Below, one piece after another: positions 31,962-44,290 of a DNA stretch of 64,000 nt. The stretch's first letter is position 1, and each line of letters begins with the position of its first letter. A program made the position numbers and the translations under genes. The notes under the pieces were generated by a model that was not told the DNA's origin, ran no database searches, and worked only from the letters and a program-made list of their open reading frames with translations. The stretch comes from Albugo candida (lineage: Eukaryota > Oomycota > Peronosporomycetes > Albuginales): NCBI GenBank assembly GCA_040437565.1, contig JBDOQK010000022.1, forward strand, positions 186,001-250,000. Reading direction: 5' to 3'.

Positions 31962-33400
31962 AGTATTCAGTGACTGCTTATAAAAATGTCAAGTATTCAG
32001 TGACTGCTTCGGATTTTGCGTTCATGAGCATACACAGTAAGTGCGTCTTGGATGGCTATTGTAGTGCGTTTGAACTCGTACACTCATCAACGCCATCTGG
32101 TTTTTCCACGGAATCGAGTAATCTTGTGGCAACCGAACAAGAAGCTGCAAAGTCAGAGCCTATGTGCTTCATATTAGGGCCTCAAAAAACGACAGCGCGA
32201 AATAGACTGTGCCTGAAAGAAGTCAGCGGTTCGGAACTACTGAATGAGTATCCCGTTGCATCAAGCTACGATCGAATCACGCGAACGATAGTTTCTTTGT
32301 ACCCCAAGAATCACAAAACTGATCCTAAGCTATTGCTTCTTGCATGCATGGGTTTTGGTGACTTAAAAGTGGATCCTTCGAATTATGTATCCCCTGATTC
32401 ATGTCAAAATCTGATTATGAAGACTTTGGTATTTTCTCCTCTTACTATCAAAAAGCCTTTAATAAGCAGATCAATGTTCAAGACAGACAGTCCATCGACT
32501 AGTTCTGGTAACAGTTGGGAGCGTGCAATTCAGTTAGAAGGGATTCCACTCTGTATACTGGTTACATTCGCACCAGGATCAAAAGTTTCCGAATGTATGA
32601 CGACTTTTTTCGAAAACTTTAATGGTGAAGCAGTTTTTCTTGGCAAAAAACTAGAATACCACTACTTCTATCTGTTTGGGAGCAAAAAAAAGAAGAGTGT
32701 TTTCTCGTTCAAGAAACCTTGCGCTACTATAAAAAAAGCCGACCTTGAGGAGTGCAAAGCGTTCCATTCTCATCATTACGACACATCATCAGTGCAGCGT
32801 CAAATACTATCTTGGAAAACTCAAGAATCAGAAAAAGTTATACTTCATGGTTTACCCAGCCACCAAACGCGTTGTGCTGTAGCTCAACACCGGAAGGATG
32901 CAATCGATTGCCAACGATGTGTTCAGCACTTTGGCAATCATGTTATTGCCAATACAATGACTGATTCGACATTCCTGGTATCAATGCCCGACAAATTCGA
33001 CGAGTCAATACTTGTGTCATGTATCCAAAATCTGAGTGAGAATGAGGGGCACAAATGTTCTCATTTTGTATTCCTTCCGCGGAAAATGTGCGAATATGCG
33101 AGAATGAAGACAAGTGCGAAGTCTCCTAGTGGTGCCAGCTCTTCCAATCAAGCGCAACCAAATGTGATGGTTGTAACGTGGGAAGTATTGAATATCGGGT
33201 GCCTTCAAGATATTGCACTTTACCATGACGTATTACTGGTTTCGAAGACCGATCGATATTTGTGGATGCTTCGTGTTACAAGCGATGAACTTCGAAAGCG
33301 GTGCAAGGAAGTGCGCATAGAGAAAGAATACTTCTTTGATGTTCACTTTCTGCGTTCTATTTCGGTACACGACATGAATGAATTTATAGGTGCGACGTAG
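31962..33400 (+). CDS. CCG-family secreted protein, 5' end in gap
   Basis: Open from the gap edge to the stop at 33400 (about 479 codons). The signal peptide and first signature are missing in the gap. It begins with YSVTAYKNVKYSVTASDFAF, where YSVTA occurs twice in ten residues, a small tandem duplication or gap-edge artefact. Family blocks in order: SIHSKC, MCFILGPQKTTARNRLCLKE, SLYPKN, SCQNL, CMTTFFENFNGEAVFL, YYFYLFGS-like, HHYDTSS, C-x11-C-x2-C (CAVAQHRKDAIDCQRC), MTDSTFLVSM, CSHFVFLPRKMCEY, LQDIALYHDVLLVS, YLWMLR and FLRSISVHDM. Closest relative by eye is 25554, especially in the C-terminal 150 residues. Probably functional, but completeness cannot be judged. Confidence 0.75.
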
Positions 33401-36400
33401 TAGCCGACTCATCATACAGTAATGAAAGAATACATCATGACGATCGACAAATGATTTTCTGCTTTTGAATTGTGCCAAAAAACGCATATTGAATTTCTAC
33501 CGAAGCTTTCAAACTTTGCCGTTCTGAACAATGCGCATCATAGATGACATTTGCTTGGCATTTTGATATTTATAGGGCTTGAGGAGTGGTTCTTATTTCG
33601 AAATCCACAGATCGAATCGGAGTGGAAGTAGCGCTATTCTCTTATCAGAATGCTACATCAAAGTGTCACAACTGCGGAAAGAATGTATGGATTCTTTGCG
33701 TATGCGAAGAAGTAAGATAAAAACGAGGTGTACTGTCATTCCTACATCGAGACATGTTCATTTAAAAGAGTACTTTCAGACCGCTTTGAATCTTTACACT
33801 GAAGTACCAACGCGAATATTATTCATATCCGAAGATTTTGGAATGTCCGCAAAGCACTTTGTTAATCCTTGTATATTGAACTGCGTATGACAAATGCATG
33901 CGCCGTTATGAAGCTGTGTCATCGCTGTTCACAAAGGGCTGAACTACTTTTCTTGATCTCTACACATTGACTACTATATCCCGTAATTCGCGTATATAAA
34001 TGTATGTGGTGCCGAGCATCGGCTTCGGGGTCGCAATATACGACCAATTGGATGCACAAGTAGCTCCAGATCAGGCTTGGTCGGCTCTTTAAGAAGCACT
34101 TCTGATATAGTGTGTTTTTCATTCCCACCTAAGAACCTGCCCATATGTCGCTGAGTGCCCCCGCCCCAAATCAAAGAATGTGTGTTCAGTAGGCTCGCTT
34201 AGTGAACACTTTTTAGTGTACAAGGTATGCTACGTGCATAATAGGAGTTATTTGAGAAGTAGACGCTTGGAGGTCAGGATGAAAATTTGTTGTAATTGTG
34301 TGGGAGAAAAATGCTTCCACGATATGTCGTTGAAATTCAAGATACGTCGAGAGTCCTCAGAAATCGGAACTAATAATATGATCAAGACAGTCAGAATGCG
34401 TTGCGTAGAATTTCTACTGATTGGCCGCTTCAAATCTTTGCAAGGAGGGATTCAGTTTTGCGATATTTTCGCCACGGCTAATCGTCTGCCTACATGCGCT
34501 GGCACGAACAGGCTGATTCCGCAGATGCTGCGTTTATAATGATTTGGCAGGAATACAAGCATCAGTTTATCTCCTAATGATTTTCCGAGTGGAAACCTAG
34601 ATAGTTGACAGAAACCCGCTGAATTCAACGTGGACCTGACGCATCTGGACNNNNNNNNNNNNNNNNNNNNNNNNNNNNNNNNNNNNNNNNNNNNNNNNNN
34701 NNNNNNNNNNNNNNNNNNNNNNNNNNNNNNNNNNNNNNNNNNNNNNNNNNTCTGTAATAAGATTATCCGATACCAAAGCGATAAAAGAAATATTTTCAGT
34801 GTAGCATTACGTAGCCAAGTGCACGATCCATTCATATTCAATATCTTATAGTTCATTCACGCGAACAAGTGTCGAACAGAGCTCATTATGGTATTTATGT
34901 GAACAAAAAGAAGCATTCTTTCCTGCTCAACGGTAATAGTAAGTGAATTTAGCAGGTGTACGCAAATTCATATTTAATTCTTATCCGACTCACAGATGCT
35001 GGCGTGGAGTTCGTGACAAAAACAAGAAGTGATTTATTATTCGGAAACGTCCTTAGTTCGCTACGCTACCTCTAGGCCTTCCCCTTCGCACGATTCGTCA
35101 CACAAGCTAGACATATGACGTTATGGGAACACGTATACTTACGCAATGTATAGAATATTCAATTCGGATGATGACGTGCAAGACAATCCGTTAAGGACAT
35201 GGTGAGAACATGTTCATTATGACAGATGCTACCAGAGAGCCTTTTTCTTGAGAACTTCAACATAACGCAAGAACATCGTTCCATAGAATACTTGACGACT
35301 ACCGAAACTTGACAGCTCGAAGCTTTCCCCTAAAAAAATGCATAGATGGGTAGCTTCATTCATGAGGATAGCTGTGAGCTTCAGTATCCTTAACGTACCA
35401 AACACAGAACGAATATGATATATGAAATCAATACCTGCATTTGAATAAGCTGTGTATCACTTGTGCATTGCTAATATGTAAAAACCCCTTTGGATCTACT
35501 TTAAATGTATCGAGTGATTGCTGCGCACAATCTTGGTGAACACGTAACATAAGACACCCAATGATATAGTCAAGTGTGTCGACGATCCATATCGAGCAAG
35601 AAGTTAAATCGTGAAAGTGTCTTCATGGTGCAGATCACCGCCACAACTATAACATGCTTTTTCCCAAGTGAATAAAGCCGCTGCTTCTATTGAGTTGGAG
35701 TCCAGTTAGGGTTTCAATATACCATAGCTACACCACATTCTTGGAAGAAAGGATTGTATAGAGGTCCATTCAACAATCAATAGGTGATTGAACAAGGTCA
35801 GTATCACATATTTTCTTCCCAAAGAAAAGCTATAGGATAGTATGCTTCAATGCAATGGCACACAACCTTGAGGCGTGCAGTGATCGTGAAGACTTCTTTT
35901 TGAACGACAAACCTTTGATATATTTACCTACAGGTCACATCACACCCCCAGCCATGCGAATATGTAATCATGGATCTAGCGAAAGTGATGTGTACGATAC
36001 TAGAAACGGGACTGCCACCGTCTTCTTTACTCATGTTGCATTACATACTCTTTCAGAGCAAAACCATTTCGCCTTGGGAATCAATGACAGCTTTACCATT
36101 CGACGCAATCGATATCATTGACAATTAGTAATTTTCCAGACGAGACGGAATTTTCCATCTAACCTCTTAGATTTGGCCTGAAGAAGTATCGTGCTATAAT
36201 CGTGCTTTTTCCCTTGTCCTTTGTAAATAACACTTTTTCAATCATTCGTAGCACATAGAGTTCGCTTTCTTCGATCAAAACGCAAAAGTTTCTTTATCAT
36301 CATTTGTAGACTGAAAAAAACCTTACTGCGATGCATTTTCAGCTCGATATTTGCTCCATCATTCTCACTAACGCTTTCTTGAAGAGATACACCCAACGTC

Positions 36401-36590
36401 TCTATCATTTATTCGATAATTCAAGTTGAGACGCTTCGGAAAGTACTGTGGTTTTTACTTCTTTATAAAGATCACGTGCAAGGTGGTACGATGAACGAAG
36501 TCATCGGTATCTCAGTAGATGAGAGATTTGTGCGTAAGAAAAATCCTAGGAACGAGTCACTGCGAGTCTTGCTTTAAAAGATGGCACGAC
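33401..36590. repeat. CCG flanks between 31962 and 38347 loci
   Basis: No gene. 33401-33900 is the 3' flank, 33900-34165 and 34400-34640 are the shared middle blocks, 34751-34990 nearly equals 29836-30075, and 35830-36590 is the upstream block. A solo LTR lies inside at 35000-35224. The gap is 34651-34750. Confidence 0.6.
35000..35224 (-). mobile_element. Solo LTR with 5-bp target duplication
   Basis: A 225-bp fossil LTR. Read on the minus strand it starts TGTCATAATG and ends CCACGCCA (TG...CA), contains an AATAAA signal, and is flanked by GATGC at 34995-34999 and 35225-35229. The related repeat unit at about 30080 lacks it, so the insertion is younger than that unit's duplication. No internal retroelement sequence lies next to it. 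Copia or Gypsy origin cannot be decided from the LTR alone. Confidence 0.75.
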
Positions 36591-38730
36591 CAATCGCGTT
36601 TTTCGCAGGACAGCTACTTTTATCACACATGTGATGTAGTTCTGTCCGAGTTGGAGAAAACGTTTTTTAAGTGAAAAGTGGTCTGAACAAAAGCATAGAA
36701 TATTGCTGAAGTTTCTTAGGTCGAACTTCCTATGCCTTATCCTTCGAAATACAACCACGTCAGAATAATTTTCAAGATGCCTCTTAGTTTGGGCACTACT
36801 AATGCTGGATGTTGAACAGCTACTGCACTTGTTAATATTGGGTATACTACGCGGCGTATGTTCTTGTTTCCTTGAGGTACAATGTTGTAAGAGGTATCAT
36901 TATACTCGAAATTGAGTTGAGAAATATAGAATATCGCAGGCTGTAATGATAGGACCCCAAAGCAAGCACAGCATGAACTCTAAATATACAATTGTGTAAA
37001 TATAATAATACAAAACAAGAAAGGGTATGCATTGTGAGAAAATGTCGAAATAGCCTGTACGATTGGACGTTTATAACCACTATTAGCCAGTCACAATCTT
37101 ACACGCTGAATCCTTTGTTCGATTTGTACCGGAAATCAGCATGGACAAGTGCATTGGAGGAAACTCTGATATGGACCACTCCTTCAATCGCTAAAATTCA
37201 GATGGTTGGCCATCGCTTATATAAAGATGCCGTATACGAATATCGCTCGCCTTTTTACTATGCTGTATTCTGTGCCCTTTCCAACGCTCATGTTGTGACT
37301 GAAGACACAAGTGTGGAAACTGGATCGTAGCATCATTAACCCCCAGGAAATCATGAGATGCCATATGTGCATCCTGAAGGTCGCTGGTACCACGCGGGCA
37401 ACTATTGTCCGGAAAAATAAACCTTCGCTAACGAAAAATATTTTTAAAATGTCGAGCTTCAGTGAATGCTTGGACTTTCGAGTTCATGACTCGACAAAGT
37501 AAGCGCACCTTGGCAAAGAGTTGTAATCATGTCACCGTCTGAGGCTAATCGCTGCTATCTGTCAAATCCACGGAATTGATTGAGAAGGAGTCAACCGGAA
37601 CACAAGCAGCNNNNNNNNNNNNNNNNNNNNNNNNNNNNNNNNNNNNNNNNNNNNNNNNNNNNNNNNNNNNNNNNNNNNNNNNNNNNNNNNNNNNNNNNNN
37701 NNNNNNNNNNCAATCGCGTTTTTCGCAGGACAGCTACTTTTATCACACATGTGATGTAGTTCTGTCCGAGTTGGAGAAAACGTTTTTTAAGTGAAAAGTG
37801 GTCTGAACAAAAGCATAGAATATTGCTGAAGTTTCTTAGGTCGAACTTCCTATGCCTTATCCTTCGAAATACAACCACGTCAGAATAATTTTCAAGATGC
37901 CTCTTAGTTTGGGCACTACTAATGCTGGATGTTGAACAGCTACTGCACTTGTTAATATTGGGTATACTACGCGGCGTATGTTCTTGTTTCCTTGAGGTAC
38001 AATGTTGTAAGAGGTATCATTATACTCGAAATTGAGTTGAGAAATATAGAATATCGCAGGCTGTAATGATAGGACCCCAAAGCAAGCACAGCATGAACTC
38101 TAAATATACAATTGTGTAAATATAATAATACAAAACAAGAAAGGGTATGCATTGTGAGAAAATGTCGAAATAGCCTGTACGATTGGACGTTTATAACCAC
38201 TATTAGCCAGTCACAATCTTACACGCTGAATCCTTTGTTCGATTTGTACCGGAAATCAGCATGGACAAGTGCATTGGAGGAAACTCTGATATGGACCACT
38301 CCTTCAATCGCTAAAATTCAGATGGTTGGCCATCGCTTATATAAAGATGCCGTATACGAATATCGCTCGCCTTTTTACTATGCTGTATTCTGTGCCCTTT
38401 CCAACGCTCATGTTGTGACTGAAGACACAAGTGTGGAAACTGGATCGTAGCATCATTAACCCCCAGGAAATCATGAGATGCCATATGTGCATCCTGAAGG
38501 TCGCTGGTACCACGCGGGCAACTATTGTCCGGAAAAATAAACCTTCGCTAACGAAAAATATTTTTAAAATGTCGAGCTTCAGTGAATGCTTGGACTTTCG
38601 AGTTCATGACTCGACAAAGTAAGCGCACCTTGGCAAAGAGTTGTAATCATGTCACCGTCTGAGGCTAATCGCTGCTATCTGTCAAATCCACGGAATTGAT
38701 TGAGAAGGAGTCAACCGGAACACAAGCAGC
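36591..38730 (+). repeat. 1,020-bp exact direct repeat across a gap
   Basis: 36591-37610 is identical to 37711-38730, either side of the gap 37611-37710. Each copy holds the end of the upstream block, the leader and the first part of a decayed CCG locus. Probably unmerged contig ends. A true recent tandem duplication is possible but less likely, given six other gaps with the same pattern. Confidence 0.85.
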
Positions 38731-40061
38731 AGCAAGTGAGCTTGAGCCTATCTGCCTTTTACTATGAACTTTATTGACGACAGCGCGAACTAGATATTGC
38801 CTGAAAACAAAATAAGTCAGTGGCTCTCAAATATATGAGGAGTGTTTCGTTATATCAAGTACCGATCTCCTTATTCGGACAACTGTTCTTTTGTACCCCA
38901 ATTTCCGCACAGATAATGCTGAGAAAATGCTTCGTCCATGCAAGGATTCTAGTGCTTCACCCACATGGATCTGGATTATGTACCCGCTGCTGCATGTCAG
39001 AAGATGATTATGCAGAGTTTTCTTGCAAATCTTCACCCTTTCACTGAAATGCATACGATAGAAAGCAATTTGATAAAAAATGATTTGGTGGCGCGTATCA
39101 TTGATATTGAAAGCACACCTCGCTGTATAGGTGTTCGATTTTCATCTACCACCAAAGTTCTCGAGTGCATGGACACTTTCTCCGCCAAATTTGAAGTGGA
39201 GCAGTTCTATTTCACAAAGAAAGGGATTCATGATGCTGTTATCTGTATACAAGCGAGAAGGCCAAGGAAGACGTGACCCTCCAGTTGAAAAACATGGAGC
39301 GGGCTGCTATCGAATATTTTGCCGATCTGAAATATGCGCAAAGTTCAAATCTCATCATTTCGACCCATTACCATCATTTCAGCTCCAAATATCAACTTGG
39401 AAATCGGAAAAGATAGAATAAGGGTTTTCTCATGTTGCTTCTAGCCACAGAACGCATTGTGCCTTAGCTCATGAGAAGAAGTCCGTATCAAATCACCGGC
39501 TTTGTGTTCAGAATTTCGGCATACACGTATTCATCATCGAAGAAATGACTGCTGTTACAATTCTGGTATCTAATGCACGAAGAGTTCGACGCGGCCAAAC
39601 TCACATAATGTATCACACATGGGAGTCCTTTTGAGGCTCAACAATGGTATCAATTTGAATTTCTCCCGCAGGAAATGTGCGAATATGAGAAAAGCACGAC
39701 AAGCTCGAAGTCTCTTAGTTGCCAGCTCTTCCAATCAAATTCCTACTTCATCAAATGTGATGGTTGTATCGTGGAACAATCTTGATATCACTTGCATTGA
39801 AGATCGTGCACTGTACCATGACGTGCTACTGGTTTCGATCAAGAAAAATTATGTGTGATACTACATACTGTACCAAGCGATGGAGTCATCGAACGGTGCG
39901 GGACAGTGCACGAAAAGAAAGAATTTATCATTGATTTTCGCTATCTGCGTTTTATTTTGGCATACGATATGGGACAATATATAAAGTACGAACAAATGAG
40001 CCGTCAGAGTCGCTCGATTTATGACGCAGCAACAAAACTAATTCGTGACAACGATGATTGA
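38347..40061 (+). pseudogene. CCG-type secreted protein, heavily decayed
   Basis: Expected start at ATG 38347 after the conserved leader (the same sequence also stands at 37227 in the duplicated piece). Family traces: the signature in the form CHMCILKVAGTTRAT (38479-38505), TPRCIGVRF, FKSHHFDPLPSFQLQIS, NVMVVSWNNLDITC, LYHDVLLVS and FRYLRFILAYDMG. Frame is lost in many places (at least six), so this is an old pseudogene. It is the last recognisable unit of the array on this side; the 3' flank fades out by about 40200 where a LINE begins. The first cysteine pair again reads C-H-x-C. Confidence 0.8.
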
Positions 40062-40245
40062 TTACTGCTTCTTTATTGTGCACAAGAAAGTATATCGAAC
40101 GTCTGCCAAACCTTTCAAAGTTTTCGAATCTTTACAATGCGCATCATAGACAAGAAAGACTGGCGCCTTATTAGTTCCATTTAGATTTTGAGTTAAAAGT
40201 GTCGACATAATTAGAATTAGACTAACTGACTTCACTAGCTGCCTC

Positions 40246-40348
40246 AGCTATCTTAGATTTCATCTATACATCTGTCCTGAGCTATCTTAGATTTCATCTA
40301 TACATCTGTCCTGAGCTATCTTAGATTTCATCTATACATCTAGTCCTG
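40246..40348 (+). repeat. Three tandem copies of a 34-bp unit
   Basis: AGCTATCTTAGATTTCATCT followed by ATACATCTGTCCTG, repeated three times (one extra base in the third copy). It lies at the 3' end of the minus-strand LINE and is probably its 3' tail. Confidence 0.85.
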
Positions 40349-43300
40349 TATCGCGGTAGCTGTAAAAGCCACCACAATACAAGAGTGTGTCCAGTGGGTA
40401 AATGATAGAAGAGTTGTGCGATGGTTCAAAAGTACTATGTTTTGCAAGCTGGGATGCGCCACATTGGTTCGAACACAGTCCTTCAAGAAGGACTAGGATC
40501 CGAGTTGCACTTGCATTTCGACTTGACTGTGTCGTAGCCCAAGGAATGATCTTCGACTTCTGAAAAATTTACTTAATGATTCTTGCCTTGCTAGTTGATC
40601 CACACCCTCGCAAGCCGAATGTGTTCGTCTTGATAGTAATTCTGTCTTCGAAAGTACTAGTGGTGCGCACTCAACGTTGTGTAAATCACGTAAAGTGCTA
40701 GAACTCTCGGAGTTGCGGGATCGCTAATCTGACAGACGATGATTCCTGTCAGTCCAGACGAATTGCAGCGTCACCGCTTGCAATGCAAGCCATACAACGA
40801 ATAACTTGCTTATATTCTTTCCAATCCGACCTTAGTGCTGGCACGATTTCACATGCAATAGGCGCTGGTATCATAACACCTGTTCTGAGTAGCTCCCTCC
40901 GTAATTGTGCTGTATGATCGCACTTGAGAAAGAGATGTCTATCGGATTCCGCTGCGCCACACGAAGGCTACATGCACAGTATAAATACGGGCTGAATATC
41001 TTCAAAATCCGAAACGAGAACAAACTGGCAACGTCGGAAAGGCTAGACGGATTGTAAATCTTCAAAAGTGGGTAATGTACGTTTTCGAAGATGCCGTGAC
41101 GTAGCCATAAATGTTCCAAATCGTTCTAAATCCAGTCCGTCCGATCTCCCTGTGTGCTGACATCAGATGGCTCTTGGTTTGGTTCGAAAGGTTTCCAGAC
41201 GATGCGTGAGAGTTGACGACGTAGAATGTATGGAAATAAGGTTTCCTCTCTTTGCTTTGTACTACCACATAAAACGATCTGCCACTTGTGTTTTGTTGGA
41301 TCGAAGTGATGAAAACAATCATCGACTGAATACGCTAGAGTATCTCAGTGACTTCATTGTAAAGTCGACCCAGCAAATTTTCTCCAGCCATATCTGATGC
41401 GTTCAGCTCTTCGTCGTTGTAACAGCTGGCGACGATTGCTTCCTTCGTTGGCCATGTGTCGCTTTCTCGAAAAAAGTCTTGAAGACATCGGATGTCGAGA
41501 AGTGTACCTAACGATTTTTGAAACGTACGATGTGGCTTGTCCACCACGCCAAGATTGTGCCAAATGTTTTTCGTACTCGGATTACGGCTAGCAGGTACAT
41601 AATGTAATTCTTGGTCGTATTGGAACCCCATTAGTCGCCCTATGTAGTACCGACGGCGTTGTAAAACATTCTAATCTGATGCCATATTTCAAATGCGTTT
41701 CTACCATGAGGGTGCGCTCTCCCATTTAACAATTTTGCATTGTCGATTTGGTGCGATAGTGAATATGTCCATTGGCTTGTGTGGGCCAAAGGAAGGTTAA
41801 ATAAGTTGTACTAATTCCGTCGATGCAGTTGTCCAATTCGCAGATATAATTGTCGACGCATCGGCTGCGAACTGCTGAAGGAATTGAATACGTTGTAGCT
41901 TTAGTCGTCCCACCAAAAAAGGAACTTGTAGTCCACCATCTTGTCGGCGAAGATATAAAATTTCTTTGCAGAGTAGGTGCACGTGTTTCGAATCTTCTTC
42001 GTGTTTCTGACCAAGCACAAATCGATTTTACATCGATTGCCACTGTCGAATAGTTACTGCTGGTATATCAACGTGCATCGTGTAGTGCCACAGACGTGAT
42101 AAAATCATCGTCTGCGCAACCAGCAGTCGACCACGGACATTTGGTGCACGTCGAAGCCATACACCAAACCCATCGTAAAACCGCTTGTCGAGAGTTGAAA
42201 TAACCATCGAGTGAGTTGGTTTCTGGCCGAACGGAATACCCAAATACTTGACCGAATCCTCCGGACCCATTATGGTCAAATTGGGAATACGTGGACNNNN
42301 NNNNNNNNNNNNNNNNNNNNNNNNNNNNNNNNNNNNNNNNNNNNNNNNNNNNNNNNNNNNNNNNNNNNNNNNNNNNNNNNNNNNNNNNNNNNNNNNTGCC
42401 ACGTCACTACAAGTGGACGCTAGCACCCTTGGTTGTGTCGATATGTCGACTTGGACCATTGTTTTCGAGAGGAAAGAGTTGAAAAAGGTAGTTTTTCGAG
42501 TTGTTTTGTATCAAATTGGCGGTTTACGTAGTAGCCGGCAAATTGAGAAGTGTGTTCCAGGAGCTCAGCCTGAGTCCTGCCAGCCAGAGGCCTCGTTACT
42601 GCAGACCAATTTTGATGTCCTCCGGCTGCCCTCGACAAGCGACGTTTGGTTTATGTTTTGAATACTTGCGCCCTAAGAAATTCACTCTACCTTGGTGGTC
42701 GTTTGCATAAGCGAAAAATTACCACCAAGAACCAAATTCATCCGGGTTAGGTCGTCAGGCGTGAAGGCACAGTATCAGTTGCATTGTCAAACGCAAAAAA
42801 AGGCTTGATTTCTGAGGAGTGCCCTCTCCTTCACCTGCTTCAGTAAGACTTCATACTCCCACCAATCATCATGTTCGGTTATCGGATACAGCGGGAAGGC
42901 TGGGGTGGTGCAGCGTTATTCATTGTCCAGTACTAACCAGATCACATCGCGAAGAAATTCGCTCACATAAGTAAATCTCCCTTTCTCTTTCTTTTGCAGC
43001 GCCAGCTCGTCAGGGGGCAACCATAAGCATATCAACCCGTGATGGGAGTCAAAGGTGCTCTCGTCATATCTCACGAAAAACAAAAGGCGAACCCTTCCAA
43101 CGGCTACGAAGCAGGAAATTTCTTATCATTTCTATCCAAGCCTTCAAATGCCTGCAAAAGTTTTTCGTACTCACGCATTTGTTTCAAGAACATTTGACGA
43201 TAAGAAAACGCATCTCCCCGCTCATGCCCATCGATATAGATTTTTATTGAAATTCAAGGAACGAAACATCCAGAGAGTGCAGACAGCACATCGATGTCCA

Positions 43301-44290
43301 TTCAGAAATTGGGGGTGATGGTGCATAGTCAAGGCCTGAGAGACGTTTTTCATTTATGTGGTCTGTCAATGGATTAATCTCATATATATTTGTTCTGCAG
43401 AAGATATTGCTGCAAAGGCAATATACAGTCTTCGTCTTGTAAAAAGATCCGTCACTTTGCATGTTTGTCTTGGCGAGACAAAGGCAGTTTGTCATCCTTG
43501 AGAAAAAATTACAAGCGCGGAAACAAACGCATAAGAAAAACTCATTTGCCGGCACCCTCAGCGATTAGCTTAATTGCTTCAATGTGTCCTTTACTAAACT
43601 TACGCAGCAGCAAGTAATACAGAACCGCAAACCTACGCTTCACTGCTTCTTGCGTTTACTGGAGGTTCTGGTTTCCCACTGCCAACAGCTGCTCAATTGC
43701 AGTTTACAGTACTCTCTCTGACCACAGAGACTCAACTTCCTCGTCACTGTTTGATGGAAGATCCTGAACAGTTGTGGTATCCGTTGTTTGCGCTTCATCG
43801 GACTGGCCTGTGTTCACTCCACCAGTTGACCAGTAATTAGTCAGATGCCAGCCACCAGCAGTAGCGCGCGTGTTTGCCAGAGTTTTTGCCTTGCATTGCG
43901 TGCCGAACTACCAACATAGCGCAAAGGTCTATTAGACGACGCTTCTGACTGCACGGCTCTACGTCAGAATGTTCTTTGGATGTTTTCTGCAAAACCTTCA
44001 GCTTCTTGTTCTTCAGCGTCCCTACCCTCTCTCAGACCCATTTATTAGTCCTCTGAACTGCAACTGGAGTCATCAGAGCTACTAGACACGGCCAAAGAAC
44101 GTTCCTTGATTCTTAGACGCTTACGTTTTTCGACAGCCAGATTGGGCCTACCCTTCGTATTTTTATGGAACTATGTAGGACGCGCCATTGTGAATTTTAG
44201 GGCAGGGAAGAACGGAAGCTCGGATGCAACGGCAAGCTACGTTCAATACGGGTCTGGTCCACACAGCTAGTGGGACCCCTGTACATTAAA
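40246..44290 (-). mobile_element. Decayed LINE retrotransposon
   Basis: Non-LTR element read on the minus strand. From 5' to 3': a basic N-terminal frame starting near 44187 (MARPT, then KGRPNLAVEKRKRLRIKERS) with a serine/aspartate tract SSSSDDSSCSSED; an endonuclease-like NLVLGGNFSLMQ near 42700; a reverse-transcriptase thumb region with VKYLGIPFGQ and VRGRLLVAQTMILSRLW (42030-42300); a downstream GGLQVPFLVGRLKLQRIQ; HLWLRHGIF; and a zinc-binding-like end ESDRHLFLKCDHT near 40900. Many stops and frame changes, and the gap 42297-42396 removes the catalytic RT core. The 3' tandem repeat fits a LINE tail. Clade uncertain (L1/Tx1-like by eye). Boundaries are approximate, especially 5'. Confidence 0.6.

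Noticed and set aside
40246-40348. CRISPR-like array
   Set aside because: Units are directly adjacent with no spacers, and the context is eukaryotic LINE sequence.
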